Assembly (NCBI RefSeq): GCF_004337695.1
Contig: NZ_SJXJ01000008.1
Span: 186,001 to 250,000, forward strand
Direction: 5' to 3'
DNA length: 64,000 bases
Source of the DNA: Tenacibaculum sp. M341
Lineage (GTDB): Bacteria; Bacteroidota; Bacteroidia; Flavobacteriales; Flavobacteriaceae
The notes under the pieces are model-generated. The model had not been told where the DNA came from. It did no database searches and saw nothing but the letters and a program-made list of their open reading frames with translations. The translations under genes and the position numbers were made by a program. Positions within the stretch are counted from its first letter, which is position 1. Every line of letters starts with the position of its first letter. Positions 42,234 to 51,407 of this stretch are shown here, in pieces.

Positions 42234-42847
42234 ATGAGAAAAATAATTTTACATGTAGTAATGTTAGGGGGTATATTATTACTATTAAGTTGTGAAGAAG
42301 AAATGAATGTGAGTAAAGTAGAAACTATAAGTGAAAAAGTGTTTTTTGAGAGGTCAGAGTTACCAGAAGGAGCAATTAATGCTGTAGAGTTTTTAGGAGA
42401 TGAAAATCAGTTAAATAAAAAAAATCACAAAGTTCAAGAGCGCTAATACCAGGAAAATTTTATAAAAGACATTTTGTATTGTTTCCTTACGATTGGACAT
42501 TTGCTGATAGGAATCGTTTTTTACAAGAAAAAATTATAGAGTTAGGACGTGATATATATGTTGTTCCTGACGATTGTATGTATGTTGATACCTGGTTTAT
42601 TGAGTCTGAAAATCCTAATCTAGGGCAAGATGATAGAGATAAAAATTTAATTGTAGCTTCAGATTCAGATGATGATATTGAAGTTGATGATAATGGACCA
42701 AGAGGGATTAATGGTGAAGAAGGAGAAACAGTAATATATACAAGTTGTGAACAAGTACCTTTACCACCAACGACTATTGATGTAATTATTATAGATAATG
42801 ATGATGACGGCGATAACGATGATGACCCAACTCGACCAATAGAATAA
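42234..42847 (+). pseudogene. Lipoprotein paired with the CHAT peptidase, frameshifted in an A8 run
   Basis: Frame 1 encodes a lipoprotein start (signal to LLLSCEEE, Cys20, then VFFERSELPEGAINAVEFLG) and stops at 42446. The continuation is in another frame from 42425: SQSSRALIPGKFYKRHFVLFP, then YDWTFADRNRFLQ, and an Asp-rich tail (SDSDDDIEVDDNG, IIIDNDDDGDNDDDP) ending at 42847. The switch is at the A8 run 42417-42424; A9 would give one 204-residue protein. There is no good start for the downstream part on its own (only a TTG at 42479). The stop lies five bases before the CHAT gene, so the two form an operon. The acidic tail could bind calcium or serve as a protease substrate; no family is recognised. 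Confidence 0.75.
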
Positions 42848-42852
42848 TATTA

Positions 42853-45453
42853 ATGAGTTTATCTATATTTTTCACAAATGAACACATAAGAAAAGTGGTT
42901 TTAGCCATTTTTCTTGTGTGTTTTATTTTTGCTGGTTTTTCCCAGGAAACATCTTCGGTATTTGATTCTATTCATAAGTTGCCAGAGGAGAATATGGATA
43001 AACTCCCTATTTACAGAAATTTGTTTGAAAAGTATAGAAATAATAATGATTTCAAACAGCTGGGTTCAGAGGCACATCAATTAGCTAAGTTTTTGTATAA
43101 AGAGAATATAGATAGTGCTATTTTTTATAATCAACTAGCTATTGATGCTAAACTTAAAGTAGACTCTTTAAATTTTTGTTCTTTAAAAAGAAGTTATTTT
43201 AATGCAGGTTTTTATCATAGAAAGAAGAAAGAGTATGCAAAAGCAATAGAAGCGTGTATAAATGTTTTAAAATTTCCTGATTGCGAAGGGTTTGATGAAG
43301 ATTCTAAAAAATTTATAATGTATTCTTATGTGAAAAGAGGAGATGCTTATTTTAAAAATAAAGATTTTTACTTGGCAGCATCTGATTATGAAAAATCACT
43401 CGCTTTTATTGATGTGAGAAAGGTAAATCATTTAATAAAAATTTATACAAAAGCAGGAAAGGCAAATAAAAATATCAGAAGCAAAACTTCGGGTAAAAAA
43501 GCATTAGCATATTTTTTAAAAGCAGATTCAATTTATAGTAACAAAAAGAAGAGGAAAGAAATTGAGTTGATTCATATTTATCAAAATATTGCAGGTCAAT
43601 ATGTTCAGAATGGAAGTGGTTTAGAAAAATCATTGACTTATTTCAATAAAGCCTTAATGTTAGCTAAGAAAATTCAAGATTCTTCAAGTTTAAAAAGTAT
43701 TTATTTAAACATGGGAATTGCTTATCAGAAAAAAGATTTAAAAAAATCTCAATCCCTTTACAAGGAATCTTTGAAGTTTCAGCAAAAAAATGATCAATTA
43801 AGAAAAAGAACTCTTTTAGTACTCGGTGAAAACGCATCATTAGGGAAAAGTTATTTAAAAGCGCAACAATATTTTTTAGCTTCACTTTCGTTGTTTTTAA
43901 ATAAAGAAATTAAAGAAGAACCAGAAAAGATTACTACAGATGAGTTAAATGAAGTATTGGATAAAGAATTGTTGCTAGAGTTGTTTAGAAGTCAAATGGA
44001 AAACTGGGATAGATTGCTTTTAGAAAATAGTAGTACTGAAGTTGCTAGTAAAATTATCAAAAAAGCTAAGCAAGCGGATCAGTTGATAGATATAATGCTG
44101 AAACAAGATTTATCTCATGATTCAAAATTGTTATTAAGAGATTTAGCTTCTGAAATTTACATATTAGGTTTAGAAGCTTGCTATCAATCAAAAAACATAG
44201 AAACAGCATTTCATTTCATAGAAAAAAACAAAGCACTTTTATTATTAGGTACCGTAAGAAATGAAAAGAATAGACCGAAAAGTAATCAATCTTATTTTTC
44301 AACGCCTAACTTCACAAAAGTTCTAAGTGTCAATGAAGTTGAGGTAAAACAGGATGAAGTAGTTTTGAATTATGTTATGGCTGAACGATTAAGGGGAAAG
44401 TTGCCACATGCTTACGGTTTGTGTTTAACCAATAATAATAAGATATTCTTTAAAATAGAGGGGACAAATCTTTTAATAAATAGTGTAAAGCAATTAAGAA
44501 ATGAATTAAATCAACCTTTTGAAACAGAAGAAGATCAAAAAAACTATTTCAATATAGCTAATGAAGTATACGAATTATTAATTCCTAAAAATATTCAACA
44601 AGAAGTTCAAGGAAAAAAGATCGTGGTTTTGGGTGATCATATTATCAGTTTTGTTCCTTTTGAAGCTTTAATTACAGATAAAATTACTAGAGAATATTTA
44701 ATAGAAAGAAATGAAATATCCTATGATTATTCGTTGACATTTAAAACAGAAAACAAGATTGTAAATAGTGAAAAGATAAATGATTTTCTAGGGATAGCTC
44801 CCATAGATTTTTCTGAAGAATTGATACATTTAAAAGAAAGTGAAAAAGAAATAAAAGAAGTAGAGAAATTATATTCAGGAAAGTTGTTGACTAAAAGTAA
44901 GGCTTCTTTGAATAATTTTGTAAATCACGCAAAAGATTACAAAATTTTACATTTAGCTACTCATGCAGATGCATCAGATTCAATAAGTCCATGGATTGCT
45001 TTTAGTGATAGAAAACTTAATTTAGTAGATTTTGATACCATTAAAACCAATGCAGATTTAGTATTACTTAGTGCATGTAATACTTCCGTAGGAAAAATTA
45101 AAAGAGGAGAAGGTGTAATGAGTTTAGCTAGAGGTTTTTTTGCTTCCGGAGCAAAAGCAGTAATTCCTTCTTTATGGAAAGTAAATGATAAATCTACAAC
45201 TCTTATTACTTCAGAGTTTTATAAAAACTTAAGTAAAGGACAAACAAAATCTAAGGCATTAAGACGTGCAAAACTCAAATATTTGAAAAATAATATTGAT
45301 GCAGAGGCCTCTCCTTATTATTGGGCTTCGTTAATTGTTGTAGGAAATACCGATACTATTTCTTCTAAAATGAATTATTCGTATTACTTGCTTGCAGCTG
45401 CTCTACTATTAATTCTTTTATTGTTTTTGTATTATAAGAAAAGAAATAAATAA
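42853..45453 (+). CDS. TPR-CHAT peptidase, exported and membrane-anchored
   Basis: An 866-residue caspase-like (CHAT) protein. The signal peptide or N-terminal anchor spans about 12-30. TPR-like helices fill about 50-450. The CHAT domain occupies about 560-830 with the catalytic pair His704 (LHLATHAD) and Cys742 (LLSACNTS), and the conserved GEGVMSLARGFFASGAKAVIPSLWKV block. A C-terminal TM helix (about 842-860) is followed by KKRNK. The topology places the TPR and CHAT parts in the periplasm, tethered at the inner membrane. CHAT peptidases are cysteine proteases (separase/caspase relatives) usually triggered by a partner. Here the partners are the upstream lipoprotein and a divergent sigma/anti-sigma pair. 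Confidence 0.9.
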   Translation: MSLSIFFTNEHIRKVVLAIFLVCFIFAGFSQETSSVFDSIHKLPEENMDKLPIYRNLFEKYRNNNDFKQLGSEAHQLAKFLYKENIDSAIFYNQLAIDAKLKVDSLNFCSLKRSYFNAGFYHRKKKEYAKAIEACINVLKFPDCEGFDEDSKKFIMYSYVKRGDAYFKNKDFYLAASDYEKSLAFIDVRKVNHLIKIYTKAGKANKNIRSKTSGKKALAYFLKADSIYSNKKKRKEIELIHIYQNIAGQYVQNGSGLEKSLTYFNKALMLAKKIQDSSSLKSIYLNMGIAYQKKDLKKSQSLYKESLKFQQKNDQLRKRTLLVLGENASLGKSYLKAQQYFLASLSLFLNKEIKEEPEKITTDELNEVLDKELLLELFRSQMENWDRLLLENSSTEVASKIIKKAKQADQLIDIMLKQDLSHDSKLLLRDLASEIYILGLEACYQSKNIETAFHFIEKNKALLLLGTVRNEKNRPKSNQSYFSTPNFTKVLSVNEVEVKQDEVVLNYVMAERLRGKLPHAYGLCLTNNNKIFFKIEGTNLLINSVKQLRNELNQPFETEEDQKNYFNIANEVYELLIPKNIQQEVQGKKIVVLGDHIISFVPFEALITDKITREYLIERNEISYDYSLTFKTENKIVNSEKINDFLGIAPIDFSEELIHLKESEKEIKEVEKLYSGKLLTKSKASLNNFVNHAKDYKILHLATHADASDSISPWIAFSDRKLNLVDFDTIKTNADLVLLSACNTSVGKIKRGEGVMSLARGFFASGAKAVIPSLWKVNDKSTTLITSEFYKNLSKGQTKSKALRRAKLKYLKNNIDAEASPYYWASLIVVGNTDTISSKMNYSYYLLAAALLLILLLFLYYKKRNK

Positions 45454-45559
45454 GTTTGATTTTAACATCTTGTTTTTAAGTTTTTAAAATTTTTGGCACG
45501 CTACTTGGTATTATATAAATGTGTATCAAAAAAATGATGCTCATCTAAAATCAAATAGT

Positions 45560-46735
45560 ATGAAGAATTTTGTTTTATTACTTACAGGTCTTTTGTTAGC
45601 AACATTTTCAGCTAACGCATCAGAAAAGAGTACAAATGCATCAGCAAGATATTATAATTACGGAAAATCATTCATTTTTTCAGAAGGAGGTGTAGAGTTT
45701 TCTGTATATCCAGACGGACAATTCGATTTTTATATAAATGAACAATCATGCGGAGTTAATGTTAATGTAAATGCTCCAGGTGTAAATATAAGTTTCAATT
45801 CAGGTTATAACTACGATCCTTTTGTTCAATACGATGATTATGGAGCAGTTGTACAAATAGAAGATATTCCGGTTTTTTATGATCATTATGGTAGAATAGT
45901 ACAAGCAGGAGATGTATTTATTAGATATAATAACTGGGGACGAGTTTCTAGAGTAGGAGGGTTGTATGTGAATTATAATAGTTACGGTAATTTTTTAAAC
46001 TGTTCAGGTTACATTAATAGTTTTAACAGACGTTATGTGTATAGACCATATCACAGATATTTTTCAGTGCCAGTTGTTGATAGATGTGTTGTTTGGAATA
46101 GTCCTTACAGAAGGTTTTATTCGCCTTATAGATATTCATATGCTGTATATAGAAATAATTATTATGATGGATATTATAGAAGGTCTTACAGAAATCGTAG
46201 TTATTACAGACCAAATAGTCGCATAAGAAACTATAATAGTGGACGTAGAGTTGCTGCTGCAAGAAGTGTTAACTTTAGATCGAGAGATAATAGATCATCA
46301 ATGTATAGAAGAAATGATCGAAACTATACGAATATTAATAGAAGTAGATCAAGAGTTGCAAGTAACACAAATCGAAGTGTAAACAGATCTCGAACAGCAA
46401 TTAGAAGTAATAGAAATACATCAAGAGTAAAGTCAACAGATCGTAATGTTTCTAGAAGTAGAACAATAACGGCTCAAAGAAATAGAAAAACAGTAGCTAA
46501 TAGATCTTATAACAGAACTTCGAGAAATAATTCTGTATCAAGATCGACTAGAACACAAAAGCCTAAAACTTACACTAGAAATCGTTCTAGTAATGTAACA
46601 AGAAACTCTAAAAACAGTAGATATAGTAGTAAACCAAAAGCATCTAGATCGAATACAAGAGTAGCAAAAAGAAGTACTTATAACAGATCAAGAGAGAATA
46701 ACACATCAAGATCAAGAGTTGTTAGAAGTAGATAA
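45560..46735 (+). CDS. Exported protein with long Arg/Ser/Asn-rich disordered tail
   Basis: A 391-residue exported protein. Signal peptide 1-20 (MKNFVLLLTGLLLATFSANA). Residues 25-165 form a Tyr/Gly-rich beta-type domain with repeated units around a Tyr-Asp-x-Tyr-Gly pattern (YDDYGAVVQIEDI, YDHYGRIVQAGD, YNNWGRVSRVG, YNSYGNF). Residues 165-230 are Tyr/Arg-rich, and 230-391 are almost entirely Arg, Ser, Asn and Thr, strongly basic and low-complexity. I start at the ATG at 45560; an in-frame codon at 45521 would put 13 polar residues before the signal. The tail might bind nucleic acid, acidic polysaccharide or the cell surface; that is speculation. Confidence 0.8.
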   Translation: MKNFVLLLTGLLLATFSANASEKSTNASARYYNYGKSFIFSEGGVEFSVYPDGQFDFYINEQSCGVNVNVNAPGVNISFNSGYNYDPFVQYDDYGAVVQIEDIPVFYDHYGRIVQAGDVFIRYNNWGRVSRVGGLYVNYNSYGNFLNCSGYINSFNRRYVYRPYHRYFSVPVVDRCVVWNSPYRRFYSPYRYSYAVYRNNYYDGYYRRSYRNRSYYRPNSRIRNYNSGRRVAAARSVNFRSRDNRSSMYRRNDRNYTNINRSRSRVASNTNRSVNRSRTAIRSNRNTSRVKSTDRNVSRSRTITAQRNRKTVANRSYNRTSRNNSVSRSTRTQKPKTYTRNRSSNVTRNSKNSRYSSKPKASRSNTRVAKRSTYNRSRENNTSRSRVVRSR

Positions 46736-46758
46736 ATAAGGATAATTTAGAATTCAAA

Positions 46759-46791
46759 AGAAAGCTCAGGAGTAAAAGCCTGAGCTTTTTT
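46759..46791 (+). terminator. Terminator of the Arg/Ser-rich protein gene
   Basis: AAAGCTCAGG / CCTGAGCTTT stem with an 8-base loop and T6 tail. Confidence 0.88.
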
Positions 46792-46894
46792 ATGGTTATA
46801 TGAATCTTTGATTTTTAAAGCAAGTGTTTTTCAATTTGCTTTTTATCTTTAAAATAATGTAAATTAGCTTCCTATAAATAAAGAAAAAGTAAAA

Positions 46895-48430
46895 ATGCTA
46901 GTAAAAGTTCACGGTTCAGCCGTATTCGGGGTTGAAGCTACCACCATTGTTGTTGAGGTTAATATAGATAAAGGAGTAGGTTACCATTTAGTTGGTTTGC
47001 CTGATAATGCTGTAAGAGAAAGTTCTTATAGAATTTCAGCGGCACTAAAAAATATCAATTACAAACTTCCAGGAAAAAAGATTATCATAAATATGGCTCC
47101 TGCTGATATTCGAAAAGAAGGAGCAGCATACGATTTACCCATAGCTGTCGGAATCTTAGCAGCTTCAAATCAAATAGAATCAGAAAATATAGAAGACTAT
47201 GTGATTATGGGAGAGCTTTCATTAGATGGAAGCTTGCAACCAATTAAAGGTGCGCTTCCTATTGCGATAAAAGCAAGAGAAGAAGGTTTTAAAAACTTCA
47301 TTCTTCCGAAGCAAAATGTAAAAGAAGCTGCTATAGTTAATGACATAAATGTTTTTGGAGTAGATAATATTGTAGAAGTAATTGAACATTTTAATAAAAA
47401 CAAAGAACTAGAACCTACAGTTTTAAATACTAGAGAAGAGTTTTATAAACAAATAGATTTTCCTGAATTTGATTTTGCAGATGTAAAAGGTCAAGAGTCA
47501 ATTAAGAGATGTATGGAAATTGCAGCTGCTGGTGGACATAATATTATTTTAATTGGACCACCAGGATCAGGAAAAACAATGTTAGCAAAACGTTTACCTT
47601 CTATTTTACCACCAATGACATTACATGAAGCTTTAGAAACTACTAAAATTCACTCTGTAGTGGGTAAGGTTAAAAAGTCAGGATTAATGAATCAACGTCC
47701 ATTCAGATCACCACACCATACGGTTTCTGATGTAGCTTTAGTAGGTGGAGGTCAGTATCCTCAACCAGGAGAAATATCACTGGCGCATAATGGTGTTTTG
47801 TTTTTAGATGAATTACCAGAATTTAAAAGATCTGTTTTAGAAGTGATGAGACAGCCTTTAGAAGATAGGGAAGTTACAATATCTAGAGCAAGATTTACCG
47901 TTAATTATCCTAGTAGTTTTATGTTAGTCGCAAGTATGAATCCAAGTCCTTCTGGATATTTTAATGATGGGAGTAGTCCAGTAGTTTCGTCGCCAGCAGA
48001 AATGCAACGATATTTAGGAAAAGTATCAGGTCCTCTTTTAGATAGAATAGATATTCATATAGAAGTTACCCCTGTACCTTTTGATAAGTTGTCTGACGAT
48101 AGAAAAGGGGAAAGCAGTGTAGAAATAAGAAAGAGAGTAACAAAAGCAAGAGAAATACAATCGGTTAGATTTAATGGTTTAGAGAGTATTCATTATAATG
48201 CACAGATGAATGTGAAGCAAATTCGTGAATATTGTAAATTATCAGATGATAGTAAATTGTTGTTGAAAAATGCAATGGAAAAATTAAATTTATCAGCAAG
48301 AGCTTACGATAGAATTTTAAAAGTAAGCAGAACAATAGCAGATTTAAGTGGAGAAGAAAACATAAAGTCTAATCATATAACAGAAGCAATTCAGTATAGA
48401 AGTTTAGATAGAGAAGGTTGGTTAGGGTAG
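46895..48430 (+). CDS. comM: YifB/ComM family Mg-chelatase-like AAA+ ATPase
   Basis: A 511-residue cytosolic AAA+ protein. N-terminal ChlI-like (S16-fold) domain (1-175; VEVNIDKGVGYHLVGLPDNAV, NMAPADIRKEGAAYDLPIAVG), AAA+ core with Walker A GPPGSGKTML (near 218), Walker B VLFLDELPEF, sensor region MLVASMNPSPSGYF, and the C-terminal Mg-chelatase domain (YNAQMNVKQIREYCKLS, YRSLDREGW). In naturally competent bacteria ComM is a branch-migration helicase for recombination. Length and domains are standard. Confidence 0.95.
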   Translation: MLVKVHGSAVFGVEATTIVVEVNIDKGVGYHLVGLPDNAVRESSYRISAALKNINYKLPGKKIIINMAPADIRKEGAAYDLPIAVGILAASNQIESENIEDYVIMGELSLDGSLQPIKGALPIAIKAREEGFKNFILPKQNVKEAAIVNDINVFGVDNIVEVIEHFNKNKELEPTVLNTREEFYKQIDFPEFDFADVKGQESIKRCMEIAAAGGHNIILIGPPGSGKTMLAKRLPSILPPMTLHEALETTKIHSVVGKVKKSGLMNQRPFRSPHHTVSDVALVGGGQYPQPGEISLAHNGVLFLDELPEFKRSVLEVMRQPLEDREVTISRARFTVNYPSSFMLVASMNPSPSGYFNDGSSPVVSSPAEMQRYLGKVSGPLLDRIDIHIEVTPVPFDKLSDDRKGESSVEIRKRVTKAREIQSVRFNGLESIHYNAQMNVKQIREYCKLSDDSKLLLKNAMEKLNLSARAYDRILKVSRTIADLSGEENIKSNHITEAIQYRSLDREGWLG

Positions 48431-48454
48431 CGATAATAAAAAGAATAAATAATT

Positions 48455-49162
48455 ATGAGAATTAAGAGTGTCTTAGTTTTTTGTTTAATTATATTAGTAA
48501 ATTTTGGTTGTAAAAATAATCAAGAGACTAATGATAGTGGTTCAAATAATAAAAAAGTAAAGAAGAAGAGGTATAGTGATGAAGGTATCTACCCTAAAAT
48601 AAAAAGAAGAGGATGGTTAAAAGAAAATGAAGGAGCGATGTATGCAGAATTTCCTTTAGAAAGTAAAGTTGATTCTTTTCCTATTGTTATAACATTTGGA
48701 TTTGATAATGGTCATTTTGTTATAGATGAGTCAAATAAAGACGGAAGAACAGAAAAAGAGATAGTTGACTTAGCTTTTGAAAATATCGATAATTTTGAAT
48801 CAGAAATAAGTATTAGTAAAAACATGGCTTTTGCATCTGGAAATTACTTGAGTTGTGAGAAAATTCTATCAAAATCACATTTAATTAATCTTCAAAAAGA
48901 GTTGAATACGAACGAAATATATGTTTCAATTCCAAGAGAAATGTGTATGTATGCCATAGCAAAAGATGCAGCTGAAGATGATATGTTTAATTTTATGACC
49001 ACACATGCTTTTACTTGGGCTGATTATAGTTATGGTAATAAGAATATTTGCGAATTAATTATTCATGTAAAAGATGGAAACATTCAAGGTTTTGTAGAAG
49101 TACCGAAAGAAGCTATGGATTTAGGAAGGGAATTGTTTGAAGGTAAGAGTTCTGGAGAATAA
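48455..49162 (+). CDS. Hypothetical lipoprotein
   Basis: A 235-residue lipoprotein: signal ending VNFGCKNN (Cys19), a Lys/Asn/Ser-rich linker with a basic patch (KKVKKKRYSDEG), and a globular part containing YPKIKRRGWLKENEGAMYAEFPLE and YVSIPREMCMYAIAKDAAEDD. No family is recognised. It lies 24 bases after comM but is probably independent in function. Confidence 0.65.
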   Translation: MRIKSVLVFCLIILVNFGCKNNQETNDSGSNNKKVKKKRYSDEGIYPKIKRRGWLKENEGAMYAEFPLESKVDSFPIVITFGFDNGHFVIDESNKDGRTEKEIVDLAFENIDNFESEISISKNMAFASGNYLSCEKILSKSHLINLQKELNTNEIYVSIPREMCMYAIAKDAAEDDMFNFMTTHAFTWADYSYGNKNICELIIHVKDGNIQGFVEVPKEAMDLGRELFEGKSSGE

Positions 49163-49254
49163 TTGTTGTTAAGCTTAGTTTTATATCCGTTTTTAAGGAG
49201 TAAAAATTTTGAATGAGTTAAAAAATATTAGGTGCATTGTGTATTTTTGCGGCT

Positions 49255-50568
49255 ATGTCTTTAAGAACAAAACGTACTTTTTATATAGACGATCAAAGCA
49301 GAGTAAAAGATAGTTTATTAGCTTGGGCACAACAGTATGAAACAGTTGTGTATTTAGATAGTAATAATTATCATCAACAATACGGAAGCTTTGATTGTGT
49401 ATTGGCTGTAGAAGAATTTACTTCTATAAAAACAGATTACTTTAATGCTTTTGAAACTCTTAAAGAATATCAATCGTATACCAAAGATTTTTTGTTCGGA
49501 TACTTGTCTTATGATTTGAAAAATGATGTAGAAAGATTAGAGTCTAATAATTTTGATGGTTTACATTTTCCTGATTTATATTTTTTTCAACCTCAAAAAT
49601 TAATATTTATAAAGGATAATGAAGTCGAATTCCTTTACTTAAAAATGATAGATGATGAGATTGAAGATGATTTTGAGCAAATAATCGATTTTATATCTAA
49701 AGAAGAAAAAGAGGTCGCTTCATCGGAAGTAAAAATTAAGTTGAGAATTCATAAAGATGAGTATCATCAGAAAGTATCAAAGGTAATAGAGCATATTAAG
49801 CGAGGAGATATTTATGAAGCGAATTTCTGCCAAGAATTTTATGCAGAAGACGTTACTATAAATCCATACAAAACATACACCGATTTAAATAAAATATCTA
49901 AACCACCTTTTGCAACCTTTTTTAAACATGATGATTTGTATTTATTATCAGCGTCTCCTGAAAGATACATCAGAAAAGAAGGAAGTAAGATCATATCGCA
50001 ACCTATAAAAGGAACAGCAAAAAGATATGTAGATAAAATAGAGGATGAAAAAGTAGCTTTTGATTTATCAAGAGATGAAAAAGAACGATCAGAGAATGTA
50101 ATGATTGTAGATTTAGTTCGTAACGATTTATCTAGAACTGCAAAAAAAGGAAGTGTGAGAGTAGAAGAGTTGTGCAAGGTATATTCATTTAAGCAAGTAC
50201 ATCAATTAATATCTACAGTTGTTTCAGAAATGAAAGAAGAGTTACATCCCGTTGATGTTATTAGAGATACTTATCCTATGGGAAGTATGACTGGAGCTCC
50301 TAAAGTATCTGCAATGCAAATAATTGAAGAGTTAGAAGAAACTAAACGAGGATTGTATTCAGGGAGTGTGGGCTATTTTACTCCAGAAGGCGATTTCGAT
50401 TTTAACGTAATAATTCGTAGTATTTTATATAATGCAACAAATAATTATGTATCTTATTCTGTAGGAGGAGCAATAACAGCCAAATCAACACCAGAAAAAG
50501 AATATGAAGAATGTTTGCTAAAAGCAAAAGCAATGAAGTATGTTCTTACCAATAAAGAAGTGCATTAA
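49255..50568 (+). CDS. pabB: Aminodeoxychorismate synthase component I
   Basis: A 437-residue chorismate-binding enzyme that aminates chorismate to 4-amino-4-deoxychorismate for folate synthesis. The catalytic core is the C-terminal half: ANFCQEFYAE, SASPERYIRKEGSKIISQPIKGTAKR, ENVMIVDLVRNDLSR, YPMGSMTGAPKVSAM and SVGGAITAKSTPEKEYEE. The PIKGT motif, with Lys, marks PabB-type rather than TrpE-type (PLAGT) enzymes. I start it at the ATG at 49255; an in-frame start at 49237 adds six residues. No pabA or pabC is adjacent. Confidence 0.92.
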   Translation: MSLRTKRTFYIDDQSRVKDSLLAWAQQYETVVYLDSNNYHQQYGSFDCVLAVEEFTSIKTDYFNAFETLKEYQSYTKDFLFGYLSYDLKNDVERLESNNFDGLHFPDLYFFQPQKLIFIKDNEVEFLYLKMIDDEIEDDFEQIIDFISKEEKEVASSEVKIKLRIHKDEYHQKVSKVIEHIKRGDIYEANFCQEFYAEDVTINPYKTYTDLNKISKPPFATFFKHDDLYLLSASPERYIRKEGSKIISQPIKGTAKRYVDKIEDEKVAFDLSRDEKERSENVMIVDLVRNDLSRTAKKGSVRVEELCKVYSFKQVHQLISTVVSEMKEELHPVDVIRDTYPMGSMTGAPKVSAMQIIEELEETKRGLYSGSVGYFTPEGDFDFNVIIRSILYNATNNYVSYSVGGAITAKSTPEKEYEECLLKAKAMKYVLTNKEVH

Positions 50569-50578
50569 ACCATAGATT

Positions 50579-51406
50579 ATGACTAACGAAACTTTTACAT
50601 TTAGATATTTTAATACAGATTTTCACGGAGAGTATTGGCTTAAAGATGATTCTAGAGCAGTAATTGTGTTAACTCATGGTTTGGGAGAACATTTAGGGCG
50701 TTTTACTTTTCCTGTAGCTAAATTGTTAGAAAATGATTTTAGCGTAATTGCTTTTGATCACTTTGGTCATGGTAAAACTTCAGGAAAAAAAGGGCATAAT
50801 CCAGGTTACCAGCATGTTTTAAAAAGTATTGATTTAGTAATGGTTAAGGCTAAAGAGTTGTGCGTGAATCAACCAGTTTTTCTCTACGGACATTCTATGG
50901 GAGCAAATGCTGCAATTAATTATGCATTTGACAATCATAAACAATTAAAAGGAGTAATAGCTACGAGTCCTTTTTTAAGATTGTCTTTCGTGCCACCAAA
51001 ATGGAAACTTGTTGCAGGAGGAATCATTAGAAAAATAGCTCCTTCGATAACGTTAAATAATGAAATAGACCCGAATTACATTTCAAGAAGTAAAGAAGAG
51101 GTTCAAAAATATAAAGAGGATCCTTTAGTTCATGCTAGAGTAAGTGCTAATTATTCACTAGTTTTCATGGAAAAAGGAGAGGAAGCTATTCAAAGATCCA
51201 ATGAGTTTAAGTCGCCAATATTGTTATTACACGGAGATGATGATCATCTTACAGATTGTAAAGGAACTAAAGAATTTGGAGAAAAAGCAGCTAATGCAAA
51301 AGTAAAATTATACGAAGGAGGATATCATGAATTACATAATGATGTATGTAAAGAGGAAATGATGAAAGACATGATTGTTTGGTTACAATCAACATTAGAA
51401 AAATAG
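50579..51406 (+). CDS. Alpha/beta hydrolase, lysophospholipase/monoacylglycerol lipase-like
   Basis: A 275-residue hydrolase. Motifs: VLTHGLGEHLGRF (oxyanion loop HGxxxH), AFDHFGHGKTSG, the nucleophile elbow YGHSMGAN (Ser near 108), an acid in LLLHGDDDHLTD, and the catalytic His in EGGYHELHND. This set matches the Hydrolase_4 (lysophospholipase/monoacylglycerol lipase) family. Cytosolic, no signal. It is ten bases after pabB and one base before tilS, so probably co-transcribed. The natural substrate is not determinable. Confidence 0.9.
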   Translation: MTNETFTFRYFNTDFHGEYWLKDDSRAVIVLTHGLGEHLGRFTFPVAKLLENDFSVIAFDHFGHGKTSGKKGHNPGYQHVLKSIDLVMVKAKELCVNQPVFLYGHSMGANAAINYAFDNHKQLKGVIATSPFLRLSFVPPKWKLVAGGIIRKIAPSITLNNEIDPNYISRSKEEVQKYKEDPLVHARVSANYSLVFMEKGEEAIQRSNEFKSPILLLHGDDDHLTDCKGTKEFGEKAANAKVKLYEGGYHELHNDVCKEEMMKDMIVWLQSTLEK

Positions 51407-51407
51407 G

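Noticed and set aside
42479-42847. Separate gene for an Asp-rich protein starting at a TTG
   Set aside because: The conserved-looking sequence continues upstream in the same frame to the A8 run, so it is better read as the second half of the frameshifted lipoprotein.
45955-46740. Antisense and alternative-frame open frames within the Arg/Ser-rich gene
   Set aside because: Low-complexity coding DNA leaves all frames open; the composition (His/Tyr/Asn or Ile/Met-rich) is an artefact of the repeat codons.
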